This document shows, piece after piece, positions 18,331 to 27,805 of a DNA stretch of 64,000 bases. The notes under the pieces were generated by a model. It had not been told where the DNA came from, did no database searches, and saw only the letters and a list, made by a program, of their open reading frames with translations. This DNA comes from Streptomyces sp. R44 (lineage in GTDB: Bacteria; Actinomycetota; Actinomycetes; Streptomycetales; Streptomycetaceae), in NCBI RefSeq assembly GCF_041053105.1, contig NZ_CP163444.1, positions 248,001-312,000 on the forward strand, in the 5' to 3' direction. Position 1 is the first letter of the stretch. Every line of letters begins with the position of its first letter. The position numbers and the translations under genes were made by a program.

Positions 18331-18675
18331 TCAGCGGTTGTCGCACCCGCTGAGCCAGCGGCGGAGCGCGATGTGGGTGGCGTCGTCCAGCATGCACAGG
18401 GCCTCGATGGCGTCGAGGTCCCCCGGCCGGGGCGCGATACCTGCTGTGGTGAGCGCGGCGTGCAGCTCCAGTCGGCGGAGGTCGGCCGGCTCCAGAGCCA
18501 TGGACAGCCGGCTCGAGGGCGCGGGCGCCGGCAGCGGGTAGTCGCCGAAGCCCATGGTGCCGCGATCCGTCGAGGTCTCCGCGGGCCGGTCGTCGATGAA
18601 CGTGGCAGGGAAGCGGTACGGGTCGAGATCCAACAGTGCGGCGGGAGCGGTGGCGAGCGCCTGAAACCCAGTCAT
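18331..18675 (-). CDS. Small hypothetical protein
   Basis: A 114-residue protein with a GGAGG ribosome site 5 bases before the ATG ('MTGFQALATAPAALLDL'). The C-terminal half ('LEPADLRRLELHAALTTAGI', 'DLDAIEALCMLDDATHIALR') is a helical segment without a recognised motif. No membrane segment or signal is seen. It may be regulatory, but nothing proves it. Confidence 0.55.
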   Translation of the reverse strand: MTGFQALATAPAALLDLDPYRFPATFIDDRPAETSTDRGTMGFGDYPLPAPAPSSRLSMALEPADLRRLELHAALTTAGIAPRPGDLDAIEALCMLDDATHIALRRWLSGCDNR

Positions 18676-18912
18676 GAGTGCCTCCTCAGTCTTCGTGCAA
18701 CTGCAGAGGACGACGGCGCAGGGATTGAGGACAGTTGCGAACAAGGAGGACATCCACCCGGATGTCCCCTACACCATCTCGTCACAAGAGAGATCACCCG
18801 ACTGGCTGGGTGCAGCCGTAGATGACGCCCGCGAACCTGGTGACCTCACCCGGTGACGCGGGCATCAGCCGATGGTCGGGAAGCCCCCGGGCAGCAACCG
18901 GCAACGCCTCAG

Positions 18913-21021
18913 TCACGTCTCTGGCCGCTCCACGCCAGGTGCCGGTTTGGACTTGCCGCCGGTGAATCGGGTGACCAGCAAGGCAATGTCGTCGTCCGCG
19001 GAGCCCGGCACGAGATGGGCGAGGAGGCTGTCGCACAGTCCGGTCAGGGCCGGGTGGGGTTGGGCGAGGAGATGGGTGAGTTCGGCGAGACGCTCGTCGA
19101 TGTCGCTGCCGCGGGACTCGATGAGGCCGTCGGTGTACAGAACGAGGAGGCTGCCCGGTTGCAGGGTGGTCTCGATGGTGGTGAAGCGGGTGCCGCCGAC
19201 GCCGAGCGGGGTGCCGGGCGGCAGGTCGAGGAGATCGGCGGTGCCTTCGGGGCTGACGGTAACGGGCGGCGGGTGGCCGGCGCGGGTGATGCGGCAGCGA
19301 CCGGTTGCCAGGTCGATCACCGCGTAGAGGAAGGTGGCGAGCATCGGCTCGGCGAGGTCGTCGAGCGCCGCCTCCAGCTGATGGAGCAGTTCTTCGGGTT
19401 CGATGTCGAGCCTGGCGAGTGCCCGGACGCTGGCGGAGAGCCGTCCCATCACGGCTGCGGCCTGTGTGCCGTGCCCCATGACGTCACCGATGAGCAAGGC
19501 CGCCTTCCCGCCTGGCAGGTTGAGCACGTCATACCAGTCGCCGCCGACCTCGTTGACGTCGCTGGCGGGCAGGTAGCGGTGGGCGACCTCGAGCCCGGCC
19601 GGTGGGGTGATGTGCTGGGGCAGCATGCTGCGCTGCAGGGTCAGTGCGGTGTCGTGTTCGCGGTGGTACAGGCGGGCGTTGTCGATGCTGAGGGCGGCAC
19701 GAGCGGCGAGCTCGCCGGCCAGAGTCACGTCGTCGGAGGTGAAGGGGCCGATCGGACGGGTTCGGTAGAAGGAGGCCACGCCGAGTACCAGGTCCCGCGC
19801 GAAGAGCGGGGCCATCATGAACGAGTGCACGCCGAGCTGCAGCAGCTGGGCGGGCCTGGTGGTGTAGCGGGCGGCGGGGGATATGGCTTTCTCGTCGAGG
19901 GTGGCCAGCAGGAACGGCTGGCGTCTGGAGAGAGCCTGGGTGTACGGGGCTGCCGCGGGGAAATCGAGGGTGCGGCCGAGGGGGGCGAGAACGTCGGTGA
20001 TCGCGGACCCGGTCAACGGGGACTTGCCCAGGCGGCGCAGGGCGACCCCGCCGGCCAGGCCCATGCCGGGCTCGTCGCCGCGGGCAAGGGAGTCCAGGAC
20101 GTCGACGGTTACGGCGTCGGCGAAGCGGGGGACGGCAAGGTCGGCGAGTTCCTGGGCAGTGCGTTCCACTTCCAGGCTGGAGCCGATCCGGATGGACGCC
20201 TCGCTGAGCAGTGCGAGCCTGCGTCGTCCCGCCTCGGCTTCGACGTGAGCCTGCTGCTGGTCGGTGATGTCGAGCAGCGAGGCGATGACCCCGATCGGTC
20301 GACCGCCCGGATCCTCCACGCGTACGTAGGAGCACGACCACACCCGGTCGAAGTCGGGCTCGGACGGTATGCGGCCGATGCGGCGGCGGTCCAGGACCGG
20401 CTCCCCGCTGTCCAGGACGTGCCTCATCGCGGCTTCCATGTCCTCGGCGTTCACCTCGGGCAGGAGCTGGGACAGGCGCCGACCGATGTGGGCCGACTCC
20501 GACAGGCCGTTCATCCTCTCCAAGGCCGGGTTGACGCGGAGGAACCGCAGCTGCGTGTCCAGGACGGCGATACCGACCGGGGAGCGGGCGAACAGCCCGT
20601 CCCACACGGCCGACGATCCGCGGATACGCCGCGCGGCGTGGGCCTCGGCGGCGAAGAGCAGGATCGCGGAGGCGTCGTTACGCCGGTCGGGAACGGGGCT
20701 TGCCCAGATCTCCACTTCCACCGGGTGTCCGTCGCGGTGCCAGGCGGTCACCGTGCCCATGACTCCCCGCCCGCCGGCCGCTGCCTCCCACAGCGACCGG
20801 CCGAGGCTCCTGTCCGCGCCCGGGTGCAACAGCTCGGCGATGTGCCGCCCGATCACCTGCTGCGGGCTGTAGCCGAGCAGCCCCTCGGCGGCCCGATTCC
20901 ACCGAACGATCGTTCCATCGGCGCTGGTGGCGACCTGCGCCACCGGAAGCGCACCCAGCCAGCCGCCGGCGTCCTGGGCCGCGGCGCTGACCAGGTCGTC
21001 GACCGGGTTCGGCTCACTCAT
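18913..21021 (-). CDS. PAS-GAF-SpoIIE PP2C-type protein phosphatase
   Basis: A 702-residue sensor phosphatase. Two PAS domains lie at about residues 15-130 ('VATSADGTIVRWNRAAEGLL') and 140-265. A GAF domain lies at about 280-460. The SpoIIE/RsbU phosphatase lies at about 475-690, with metal motifs 'DVNEVGGDWYDV', 'LIGDVMGHG', 'LYTDGLIE' and 'DDIALLV'. Proteins of this type dephosphorylate anti-sigma-factor antagonists in general stress or developmental signalling. GGAGG precedes the ATG. No anti-sigma or antagonist gene is adjacent. Confidence 0.92.
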   Translation of the reverse strand: MSEPNPVDDLVSAAAQDAGGWLGALPVAQVATSADGTIVRWNRAAEGLLGYSPQQVIGRHIAELLHPGADRSLGRSLWEAAAGGRGVMGTVTAWHRDGHPVEVEIWASPVPDRRNDASAILLFAAEAHAARRIRGSSAVWDGLFARSPVGIAVLDTQLRFLRVNPALERMNGLSESAHIGRRLSQLLPEVNAEDMEAAMRHVLDSGEPVLDRRRIGRIPSEPDFDRVWSCSYVRVEDPGGRPIGVIASLLDITDQQQAHVEAEAGRRRLALLSEASIRIGSSLEVERTAQELADLAVPRFADAVTVDVLDSLARGDEPGMGLAGGVALRRLGKSPLTGSAITDVLAPLGRTLDFPAAAPYTQALSRRQPFLLATLDEKAISPAARYTTRPAQLLQLGVHSFMMAPLFARDLVLGVASFYRTRPIGPFTSDDVTLAGELAARAALSIDNARLYHREHDTALTLQRSMLPQHITPPAGLEVAHRYLPASDVNEVGGDWYDVLNLPGGKAALLIGDVMGHGTQAAAVMGRLSASVRALARLDIEPEELLHQLEAALDDLAEPMLATFLYAVIDLATGRCRITRAGHPPPVTVSPEGTADLLDLPPGTPLGVGGTRFTTIETTLQPGSLLVLYTDGLIESRGSDIDERLAELTHLLAQPHPALTGLCDSLLAHLVPGSADDDIALLVTRFTGGKSKPAPGVERPET

Positions 21022-21240
21022 TGCTCGCCTCCCCGCGGGTGAGTCCCGACCGCACTTCTCGGGGTCGTAGTGGCACACCCACTCACCCGCCTGCCGCCCA
21101 CGAGCAGGAATGGCGTTGCGGTGAACTCGCTCAGCCGCCCGCCCTACGTGGTCGGAGGATGGGCTTCCTCCATGCTTCCCATCGTCTCCCCGGAAGCACC
21201 GGACCGCACCAGCGTCTGCCTACTGCCCGAGGCCGGTCGA

Positions 21241-21660
21241 TCACCCACCGAGGCGGTGCCCCTTGCAGCCGACCCTGCTCAGGTCCGGATCAGGGTCGGC
21301 ATCGCGGTGGGGCATGCCACCGACGTCCATCTGGAGGATCTGGCGGGTATGGCCGAGCAGGTCGTGGAGATACAGGATGCGGTCGGCCGTCTCGTCGGGG
21401 CTGCCGACGAAGACCGTGCCGCCGCGGCCGAAGGCCGCCTGACGGTCGGCGCGCGGCGGGCCGGGCGGCCGAGTTCGGCCATGCCCTCGGCCATCATGCG
21501 GTGCTCGTACCGCAGGTAGCTCGACCGGGCGTTACTGCCGGTGCCTGCGACGAAACCGTGGACGGCGACCGCGAGGTCGGACTCGGGTAAACGCGGCCAG
21601 GCCGAAAGAATGGCTGGTGGCGCCCCGGATCGCCTCGCCGTGGCCTCGGTGAAGCCGATG
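21241..21660 (-). pseudogene. Frameshifted C-terminal remnant of a luciferase-like (LLM) flavin oxidoreductase
   Basis: On the minus strand one frame gives 'LPESDLAVAVHGFVA' and 'YEHRMMAEGMAELG', and the next frame gives 'RQAAFGRGGTVFVGSPDETA' and 'HTRQILQMDVGGMPHRDA' to a stop at 21241. This matches the end of bacterial luciferase-like monooxygenases. The switch of frame near 21450 and the missing N-terminus show a dead gene. The stretches 21022-21240 and 21661-21843 hold no supported gene. Confidence 0.7.
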
Positions 21661-21843
21661 CGGGCGAAAGCGGCGGTGCGCCTTCGAGGGGACCGACCAG
21701 GCTTCACAGGCGTGGCCTGCTTGACCGGCCGGGCAGCCGCCTGCAGAGTCGGAACGCGGTCCCGTAGCAACGCCTCACCCCTACCGAGCGGCTCTCCGTC
21801 CCTACGTGGCGAACAGCGCCGAGACCCAGGAGCGACTGGTCCG

Positions 21844-22488
21844 ATGGTCCTCGACCTGATGGTGATCGGTACGGCCATCACCCTCGGGCCCTTGCACAAC
21901 AGCGCCTTCATCCTGCTGCTCTCCTCGCGGGGCGGCGTTCGTCAGGGTCTGGCGTTCCTGTTGTCGTGGCTGGCCAACCTGGTCGCGGTGATCGCCCTCG
22001 TCGTGCTGCTGACCGGCGGTCAGCCCCCGGCCCGTCATAGCGCGCCCTCGACCGCCGCGATCGCCGTGAAACTCGCCATCGGCCTGGCACTGGTGGTGTT
22101 CGGCGCGTACCGGCACCGCCGACCGCCCCGGCCGCACGGCCCGCCACGCTGGGCCGCCCGGATCGACAACGCTTCCCCGGTCGCGGCAGCCGGTCTGGCG
22201 TGGCTGTTGCAGCCCTGGGGCCTGGTCGGCGCGGGTGCCGCGACCGCCATCGACGCGGACCTCTCCACCCTCACCGACTGGCTCGTACTGACCGGCTACT
22301 GCCTGCTGGCCACACTCAGCCTCATCGTCATGGAGATGTACACGGTCTGGGTGCCCGCGGCCGCGCACGCCCGCTTGAACGCCCTACGGAGCTGGCTGGA
22401 GCGGCACCAGGAACAGCTGGTGGTCACGCTCTCCCTGCTGGTCGGCCTGTGGCTGACGGCCCGGAGCATTTACGAGCTGGTCGCCTGA
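21844..22488 (+). CDS. GAP-family (Sap, sulfolipid-1-addressing-like) membrane protein
   Basis: A 214-residue protein with about six transmembrane segments. It starts 'MVLDLMVIGTAITLGPLHNS' and contains a cytoplasmic basic loop (about 80-100) and a C-terminal 'LVVTLSLLVGLWLTARSIYE'. The pattern matches the GAP/Sap superfamily, implicated in mycobacteria in lipid or peptidoglycolipid export. The ATG follows AGGAG at 11 bases, longer than ideal. The transported substrate is unknown. It is followed by another membrane protein gene 97 bases on. Confidence 0.7.
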   Translation: MVLDLMVIGTAITLGPLHNSAFILLLSSRGGVRQGLAFLLSWLANLVAVIALVVLLTGGQPPARHSAPSTAAIAVKLAIGLALVVFGAYRHRRPPRPHGPPRWAARIDNASPVAAAGLAWLLQPWGLVGAGAATAIDADLSTLTDWLVLTGYCLLATLSLIVMEMYTVWVPAAAHARLNALRSWLERHQEQLVVTLSLLVGLWLTARSIYELVA

Positions 22489-22585
22489 CGCAGGCAGCTG
22501 GTGCAACGCCCGCCCGCCCGACGGCTATACCTTCCGAGGGCAGGACAGCACCCTCACTCCACACTCGACCGTAAGGGCCGCCACC

Positions 22586-23272
22586 GTGACCGGACGCACC
22601 CCAGAGACGACCGAGAGCCCGAGACCGGACGAGACCTTCGGCGAGCCGCGATGGCCGATGGCCGCGGCCGTCCTCGCCGCCATGGTGCTGACCCTCCTGC
22701 TCCCCGACGACCTCCGTCTGGCACCTCGCTGGGTCATCCCCGCCGTCGAGGGACTGCTCCTGCTGGCGCTCATCGCCGGCGACCCGGGCCGGATCGACCG
22801 GCGCACGGCCGCCCTGCGGAGCATGTCGGTCGCCCTGGTGGGAGTCCTGGCCCTCAGCGCCGTCTGGTCCACCGTTCAACTCATCGACGACATCCTGCAT
22901 GCCGGGAAGGAGACCAGCTCCGCCATCAGCCTGCTGCAGACCGGCGGCACGGTGTGGGCCTGCACCGTCCTCGCTTTCTCCCTGCTCTACTTCGAACTCG
23001 ACAGCGGCGGACCCGCCGCCCGCGCCCACCGCATGCCCTCCACCCCCGCACTCGCCTTCCCCCAACAGCTCAACCCCGAACTGGCAAGCGCCGACTGGCG
23101 ACCCCACTACATCGACTACCTCTACCTCGCGCTCACCAACGCCACCGCCTTCAGCCCGACCGACGTCATGCCCCTGGCACCCTGGACCAAGATCACCATG
23201 GGCATTCAATCTCTCGTCTCCCTGCTCATCCTCGGACTCGTGGTCGCCCGTGCCGTCAACGTCCTCGCCTGA
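22586..23272 (+). CDS. DUF1345-like integral membrane protein
   Basis: A 228-residue membrane protein with four or five hydrophobic segments. The C-terminal half holds the features of DUF1345 proteins: 'LAFSLLYFELDSGGPAARAH', 'DYLYLALTNATAFSPTDVMP' and 'MGIQSLVSLLILGLVVARAV'. The second region resembles an ion-channel-like pore helix followed by a membrane span. Function is not established. The GTG start fits the frame but has a weak ribosome site. Confidence 0.72.
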   Translation: MTGRTPETTESPRPDETFGEPRWPMAAAVLAAMVLTLLLPDDLRLAPRWVIPAVEGLLLLALIAGDPGRIDRRTAALRSMSVALVGVLALSAVWSTVQLIDDILHAGKETSSAISLLQTGGTVWACTVLAFSLLYFELDSGGPAARAHRMPSTPALAFPQQLNPELASADWRPHYIDYLYLALTNATAFSPTDVMPLAPWTKITMGIQSLVSLLILGLVVARAVNVLA

Positions 23273-23358
23273 CAAGCCGCCGCGAGAACCGCGTCGGCCC
23301 GCACGGCTCCCGCGGTGAACGCCGGCGCGCGCTGCGGGGCGACGCCGGCGCTTGCCCA

Positions 23359-23640
23359 TCACGCCCGAAGAGGCTCCGCCCAGCCGTTCCGCACCGCGCA
23401 GGCCCCGAGCTGCATCCGGGTCCGGACACCGGCCAGGTCCATGTGATGACGCAGCCGCCGGTGCAGCGTTCGCGGTGACAGACCGAGTTGTGTCGCGGCC
23501 GCCACGTCCGTCAGGCCGGCCAGGAGCAGCGCGAGGATCCTGCGGTCGAGCTCGGTCGGGCCGTGCTGACCGACCTCCACGGTGGGTTCGGATGCTCCGA
23601 CCGTGGCCGACAGCGCGAGCGGGCCGGCAGTGCGCCATAC
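23359..23640 (-). pseudogene. Truncated LuxR-type HTH regulator (C-terminal domain only)
   Basis: The minus strand encodes 'ELDRRILALLLAGLTDVAAA' then 'LGLSPRTLHRRLRHHM' and 'LGACAVRNGWAEPLRA' to a stop. This is the C-terminal HTH of the helix-turn-helix regulators that pair a TrmB-like N-terminus with a LuxR C-terminus, as in the intact gene at 41303-42256. The N-terminal two thirds is missing, and the frame runs instead into the truncated plus-strand DUF2254 gene. Confidence 0.75.
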
Positions 23641-23649
23641 CGACGCTAC

Positions 23650-24630
23650 ATGCGCCTGTGGTACCGGGACCGGCTGCAGAAGGCGGTGCTGGCGACCTTC
23701 ACCGGGACGTTCGCGTTCGCTTTCTCCTTGCTGCGCAGCATCGAGACCGACTCCGTCCCCGATCTCGGGGTCACCCTGGCCGGCATGGCGGTGGCCGTCA
23801 GCCTCGTGCTCCTGCTCATCTGCCTCAACAGGTTCACCCACAATCTCCGACCGGTGGCCATCGCCGAGCTGGTCACCCGGATGGGGGAGGCCGTCTTCAC
23901 GAGCGGGGCCGCGGCGATCCGGGGCGCGGCGCTCCACGGAGACGGAACCGTGATGCGCCTGCGTTCCGGACGCGGTGGATCCATCCAGGCGTTCAACGTG
24001 TCCGCGCTGGTCCCGGAGGCGGCGCGCCACGACTGCGTCTTCGTCGTGACCCGGCTGATCGGCGACTCCGTACCGCCCGGCACTGTCCTCATCGAGGTCC
24101 ACGGGGGCACGTCGCAACCGGACCCGGACCGGGTGACCGGTCTCGTCGCCCTCGGTGCCGAGCGCACCATCGAGCAGGACCCCGCCTTCGCCCTGAGGAT
24201 CCTCGTCGACATCGCCATCAGGGCCCTCTCCCCTGCGGTGAACGACCCTACGACCGCAGTGCAGGTGATTGATCACATCGAGTCCTTCCTGCACATGGTC
24301 GGCAGCACACGCCTCCCCGGTCGATGTGTACTGGCCGATCGCCACGAGCGCGCCCGGTTCGTTCTCCCGGGGCGTGACTGGGAGAACTTCCTCCAGCTCG
24401 CCGTGTGCGAGATCCGCGAGTACGGCGGGTCGTCCATGCAGATCTGCCGACAGCTCCACGCCATGCTCGAGGGCCTGCTCGACACCCTGCCGCCGTCTCA
24501 GCACGACGCCGTGCGGACGGAGATCAGCCTGCTGCAGGAGCCGATCGACCGAGAGTTCACCGACCCGGCCCGCCGGGCCATCGCGCAACGGCCCGACCAC
24601 CGGGTCATCGGTGGGAAGTACCCCTCGTAG
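23650..24630 (+). CDS. DUF2254 membrane protein, N-terminally truncated
   Basis: A 326-residue frame matching DUF2254 proteins from their third membrane span on: 'LATFTGTFAFAFSLLRSIET', 'LNRFTHNLRPVAIAELV', 'ALRILVDIAIRALSPAVNDP'. Family members are usually over 400 residues, with two more N-terminal spans and a periplasmic segment; these are absent. The upstream sequence is instead the truncated LuxR gene on the other strand. It may still be translated from the ATG at 23650, but no ribosome site is evident, so it is probably non-functional. Confidence 0.7.
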   Translation: MRLWYRDRLQKAVLATFTGTFAFAFSLLRSIETDSVPDLGVTLAGMAVAVSLVLLLICLNRFTHNLRPVAIAELVTRMGEAVFTSGAAAIRGAALHGDGTVMRLRSGRGGSIQAFNVSALVPEAARHDCVFVVTRLIGDSVPPGTVLIEVHGGTSQPDPDRVTGLVALGAERTIEQDPAFALRILVDIAIRALSPAVNDPTTAVQVIDHIESFLHMVGSTRLPGRCVLADRHERARFVLPGRDWENFLQLAVCEIREYGGSSMQICRQLHAMLEGLLDTLPPSQHDAVRTEISLLQEPIDREFTDPARRAIAQRPDHRVIGGKYPS

Positions 24631-24960
24631 TGGGCTCGCACACGTCCGTCCGTGCCGGACCCGCACAGCGAGGGCGTCGACCGCCCTGTCGCGCAGGCCC
24701 TCCGTGATGACCTCCTCGTACCGGCCCGCTTCCGAAGAAGCGATGGCATTGCCGGATCCCCGATCCCGCGGACGCTCACCCCCCGACGCCTCCGCCCACG
24801 CCTCGATCGTCAGCGACGCCTCCCATCGCAACTGCTCGTCGCCGGTCAGATCCGACGCTTACGTCTGCGTCACCCGTCCGGCGGACTCGCCGCGCGGGAG
24901 GGCGGGTGGCGCTCATAGCGTCGGGCCGACGGAGTTCGCAGAAGCGCCCGGGAGAAACCG

Positions 24961-26292
24961 ATGACAGATGAGTCGCTCGAGAAGCTGGCCACGGAGGCGT
25001 GGATCTACGGATACCCACTGGTCACGGCGGCCATGACGAAAGGCTCCATGACGGCGGTTCCGGCCCGGGACGACGCACATCGGAAGGCCCCGGTCAACCA
25101 GTTCTGCTACATGCGTGCCACCCCGGACGCCTCCTTCACCGAGGTCGTCTCGCCGAACGCCGACACCCTGTACTCCAGTGCCTGGCTCGACCTGTCCGAC
25201 CAGCCGCTCGTGCTGACCCTGCCCGACTTCGGCGACCGCTTCTGGATGGTCCCGATCCTGGACGCCTGGTCCGATGTCTGCGCCGTCGTCGGCCGGCGCA
25301 AGAACGGCCCGTCCACCGGCCCCTTCCTGATCGCCGGGCCTTCCTGGTCGGGACCGACCCCGCCCGGCCTGACCCTGTTGAAGTCGCCGACCGTCGTGAA
25401 CTGGATCATCGCCCGGTACGCGACCAGCGGCCCGTCGGACTTCCCCTCCGTCAACCGGCTCCAGGACGCCACGCGCCTGATCCCGCTGTCGGAGTGGACC
25501 GGCGACCCCGATGACTACATCCCTCCCACCGATGTCGCCGTTCCCGCCGATGCCGACACCACGACGCCGCCCGTCGACAAGGTCCACACTCTCAGTGGTC
25601 GCGAGTACTTCACCCTCCTCAACCGGATGATGGTGGACAACCCTCCCGCCCCGGCCGATGCTCCGGTCCTGGGCAGAGTCGCCAAGCTCGGTATCGCACC
25701 CGGCGCGAGCCTGGACGACCTGTCCCCCGAGGAGCTCGCCACCCTGGACGCGGGTGCGCGGCGCGGCCCGGGGGTCCTGCGCGATCTGCTCGCCCGAGCG
25801 GAGTCCGCAGGCTCCGGTGGGTGGACCGTGCACCGAGGCCTGGGTGATTACGGAACCGACTACGCCAAGCGCGCGGTCATCACCCGGTTCGGGTACGGAG
25901 CCAACCTCGACGCCGACGCCCTGTACCCGCACGCCACCACCGACGCCGACGGCCGCCCTCTCGACGGTGCCCACACCTACGTACTGCACTTCGACGCCGG
26001 CGAAACCCCGCCCGTCGACGGCTTCTGGTCCCTCACGATGATGAATGAGCATCAGCTCTTCGCCGACAACCCGCTGAACCGCTACGCGATCGGCGACCGC
26101 AGCGGTATGCGGACCAACCCCGACGGCTCCCTGGACATCTACGTCCAGCACGAAAGCCCCGGAACCGAGCGCGAAAGCAACTGGCTACCCGCACCCGCAG
26201 GCAGCTTCAACGTCTTCCTGCGTCTGTACTGGCCCAAGCAGCCGGCCCTCGCCGGCGACTGGACCCCGCCGGCCCTGCGACGCACCAGCTGA
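24961..26292 (+). CDS. DUF1254/DUF1214-domain protein
   Basis: A 443-residue protein with a GGGAGA ribosome site. The N-terminal DUF1254 part contains 'EAWIYGYPLV' and 'EVVSPNADTLYSSAWLDLSD'. The C-terminal DUF1214 part contains 'PPVDGFWSLTMMNEHQLFAD', 'NRYAIGDRSGMRTNPDGSLD' and 'ESNWLPAPAGSFNVFLRLYW'. Members are widespread and uncharacterised, some exported; no signal peptide is visible here. The gene stands alone. The 330 bases upstream show no supported gene. Confidence 0.9.
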   Translation: MTDESLEKLATEAWIYGYPLVTAAMTKGSMTAVPARDDAHRKAPVNQFCYMRATPDASFTEVVSPNADTLYSSAWLDLSDQPLVLTLPDFGDRFWMVPILDAWSDVCAVVGRRKNGPSTGPFLIAGPSWSGPTPPGLTLLKSPTVVNWIIARYATSGPSDFPSVNRLQDATRLIPLSEWTGDPDDYIPPTDVAVPADADTTTPPVDKVHTLSGREYFTLLNRMMVDNPPAPADAPVLGRVAKLGIAPGASLDDLSPEELATLDAGARRGPGVLRDLLARAESAGSGGWTVHRGLGDYGTDYAKRAVITRFGYGANLDADALYPHATTDADGRPLDGAHTYVLHFDAGETPPVDGFWSLTMMNEHQLFADNPLNRYAIGDRSGMRTNPDGSLDIYVQHESPGTERESNWLPAPAGSFNVFLRLYWPKQPALAGDWTPPALRRTS

Positions 26293-26491
26293 ACCGCAGC
26301 CAGCACTCCAGCAGCGTTTCGCCATCCGGCCTGGTCAGGAGCGTCGTCGGGAGGGTGAGCCGGGAGTGAACGGCCCTGCGCCTTCGGCGCGGTGCTCAGT
26401 CGGTTTCACGACACGGTCCTCTTCCGGCTCCGCTGCCCCGCGGACAGTGAAACGTGGACGCTGTCCTGCCGACGTCCGATGTGCCCATCCA

Positions 26492-27343
26492 TCAGGTGTG
26501 CGGTACGACTGCGACAGGACAGGAGGCGTGGTGGATGACGGCGTGGGTGACCGATCCAATGTGAGCGCCCCTGGTTGCCCTCCGCCGGCCGACGACCACG
26601 AGGCGTGCGTCCGACGCGGCCTCGATGAGATGCTCGGCTGCCCGTCCCGAAGCGGACACCTCCGCCACCTCCGTCGCCGGAAACCTGTCCCGGAACGGTC
26701 GTACCGCGTCGGCAAGCGCCGCCGCCCTCTCGTCCTTCGCGGCCGCGCTGGAGTGGTGAACGAAGGATTCATGCCATGTGTGCACGATCTCCAGCGGGAC
26801 GTGGTGCCGCCCGGCGAAATCGAACGCGAAGGACAGGAGCTCGTCCTTGACTTCGTTCACATCGAGACCGAGCACCACCTTCCGGCGGCTGCTCCTCTCG
26901 GACGCATCGGAGCTGTCCTTCTCGTATCCGGGGCGAACGAGGACCACCGGACGCTGGGCTTCCGCGATGACCTCCTGCCCTACCGAACCGACGATGAACC
27001 CGCGGACGCTACCCAGCCCATGAGAGCCCACGACGAGCAGCTCCGCCTTGGCAGCGGCGGCGAGCAGCACGCTGACGGGCGCGTCTTCGACCTCGTCAGC
27101 GGTCAGGGCAAGGCCCGGCTGCCGGGACCCGACACGCCGCTCGGTCTCAGCCAGCACGCCTTCCGCCGCGCCGGCACGATCTTCGTGCGACACCTTCATC
27201 GCCCCCAACTGATGCTCCGCCCACCGCGTGGCGTACACCAGTCGCAGATCCTCGCCGCGCAGCGCCGCCTCGTCGGCGGCCCAGTCCACCGCCGCCACGC
27301 TTCCTTCAGAGCCGTCCACTCCCACAGTGACAGGTCGGGACAT
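26492..27343 (-). CDS. Universal stress protein (tandem UspA domains)
   Basis: A 283-residue protein of two UspA domains. The first begins 'MSRPVTVGVDGSEGSVAAVD' and has the nucleotide-binding loop 'LLVVGSHGLGSVRGFIVGSV'. The second begins 'KVVLGLDVNEVKDELL' and has 'LVVVGRRRATRGAHIGSVTH'. Such proteins bind ATP and are induced by starvation, hypoxia or stress. It is convergent with the DUF1254 gene. The GAGG before the ATG supports the start; an in-frame ATG at 27367 is an alternative. Confidence 0.93.
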   Translation of the reverse strand: MSRPVTVGVDGSEGSVAAVDWAADEAALRGEDLRLVYATRWAEHQLGAMKVSHEDRAGAAEGVLAETERRVGSRQPGLALTADEVEDAPVSVLLAAAAKAELLVVGSHGLGSVRGFIVGSVGQEVIAEAQRPVVLVRPGYEKDSSDASERSSRRKVVLGLDVNEVKDELLSFAFDFAGRHHVPLEIVHTWHESFVHHSSAAAKDERAAALADAVRPFRDRFPATEVAEVSASGRAAEHLIEAASDARLVVVGRRRATRGAHIGSVTHAVIHHASCPVAVVPHT

Positions 27344-27519
27344 GCTGCTCTCCTCACCTCGGGCCATCGTCGACAGGCCCTCACGGGGCGCCGCTGGGCA
27401 TCCTTGCGCGAGAGCACCTCGTCGAGAAGCTACCGAGTCGCCGAAGGAATGGTGTGCGCAGTGTTCGACGACGCTGCCGAAGTACCCCGTCCGGCGGAGG
27501 CACCGGGATGGCCGCCCTT

Positions 27520-27640
27520 TCGCAGACCGAGTTGTGTCGCGGCGGTCAGATCCGTCAGGCCGGCCAGGAGCAGGACGAGGATCCTTCGGCCGAGGTCGGT
27601 GGGGCCTTCAGCACCGACCTCGACGATGGAGCACCCGATC
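27520..27640 (-). pseudogene. Short second remnant of a LuxR-type HTH regulator
   Basis: Minus-strand translation gives 'EVGAEGPTDLGRRILVLLLA' and 'GLTDLTAATQLGL'. This is nearly the same peptide as in the truncated gene at 23359-23640, and the DNA is also clearly similar. Similarity stops abruptly on both sides. Region 27344-27805 otherwise holds no supported gene. Confidence 0.7.
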
Positions 27641-27805
27641 CGCAGGACTCAGCAGCCGACGTCCGGCCATGTTCCCCGACGTATCGACGGACGATCTGGT
27701 CAGGCCAGGACGTGCAAGAGCGACAGGCCGCACCCTGAGAGTCACCGGCAGGGCCGCGTCGACCTCGCCGCCCACACCGTCCGGGAGGGGGCGGTCCGCT
27801 TCGGG

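Noticed and set aside
24631..24960. Possible small gene upstream of the DUF1254 gene
   Set aside because: Both strands are open, but no start with a ribosome site and no recognisable protein pattern was found.
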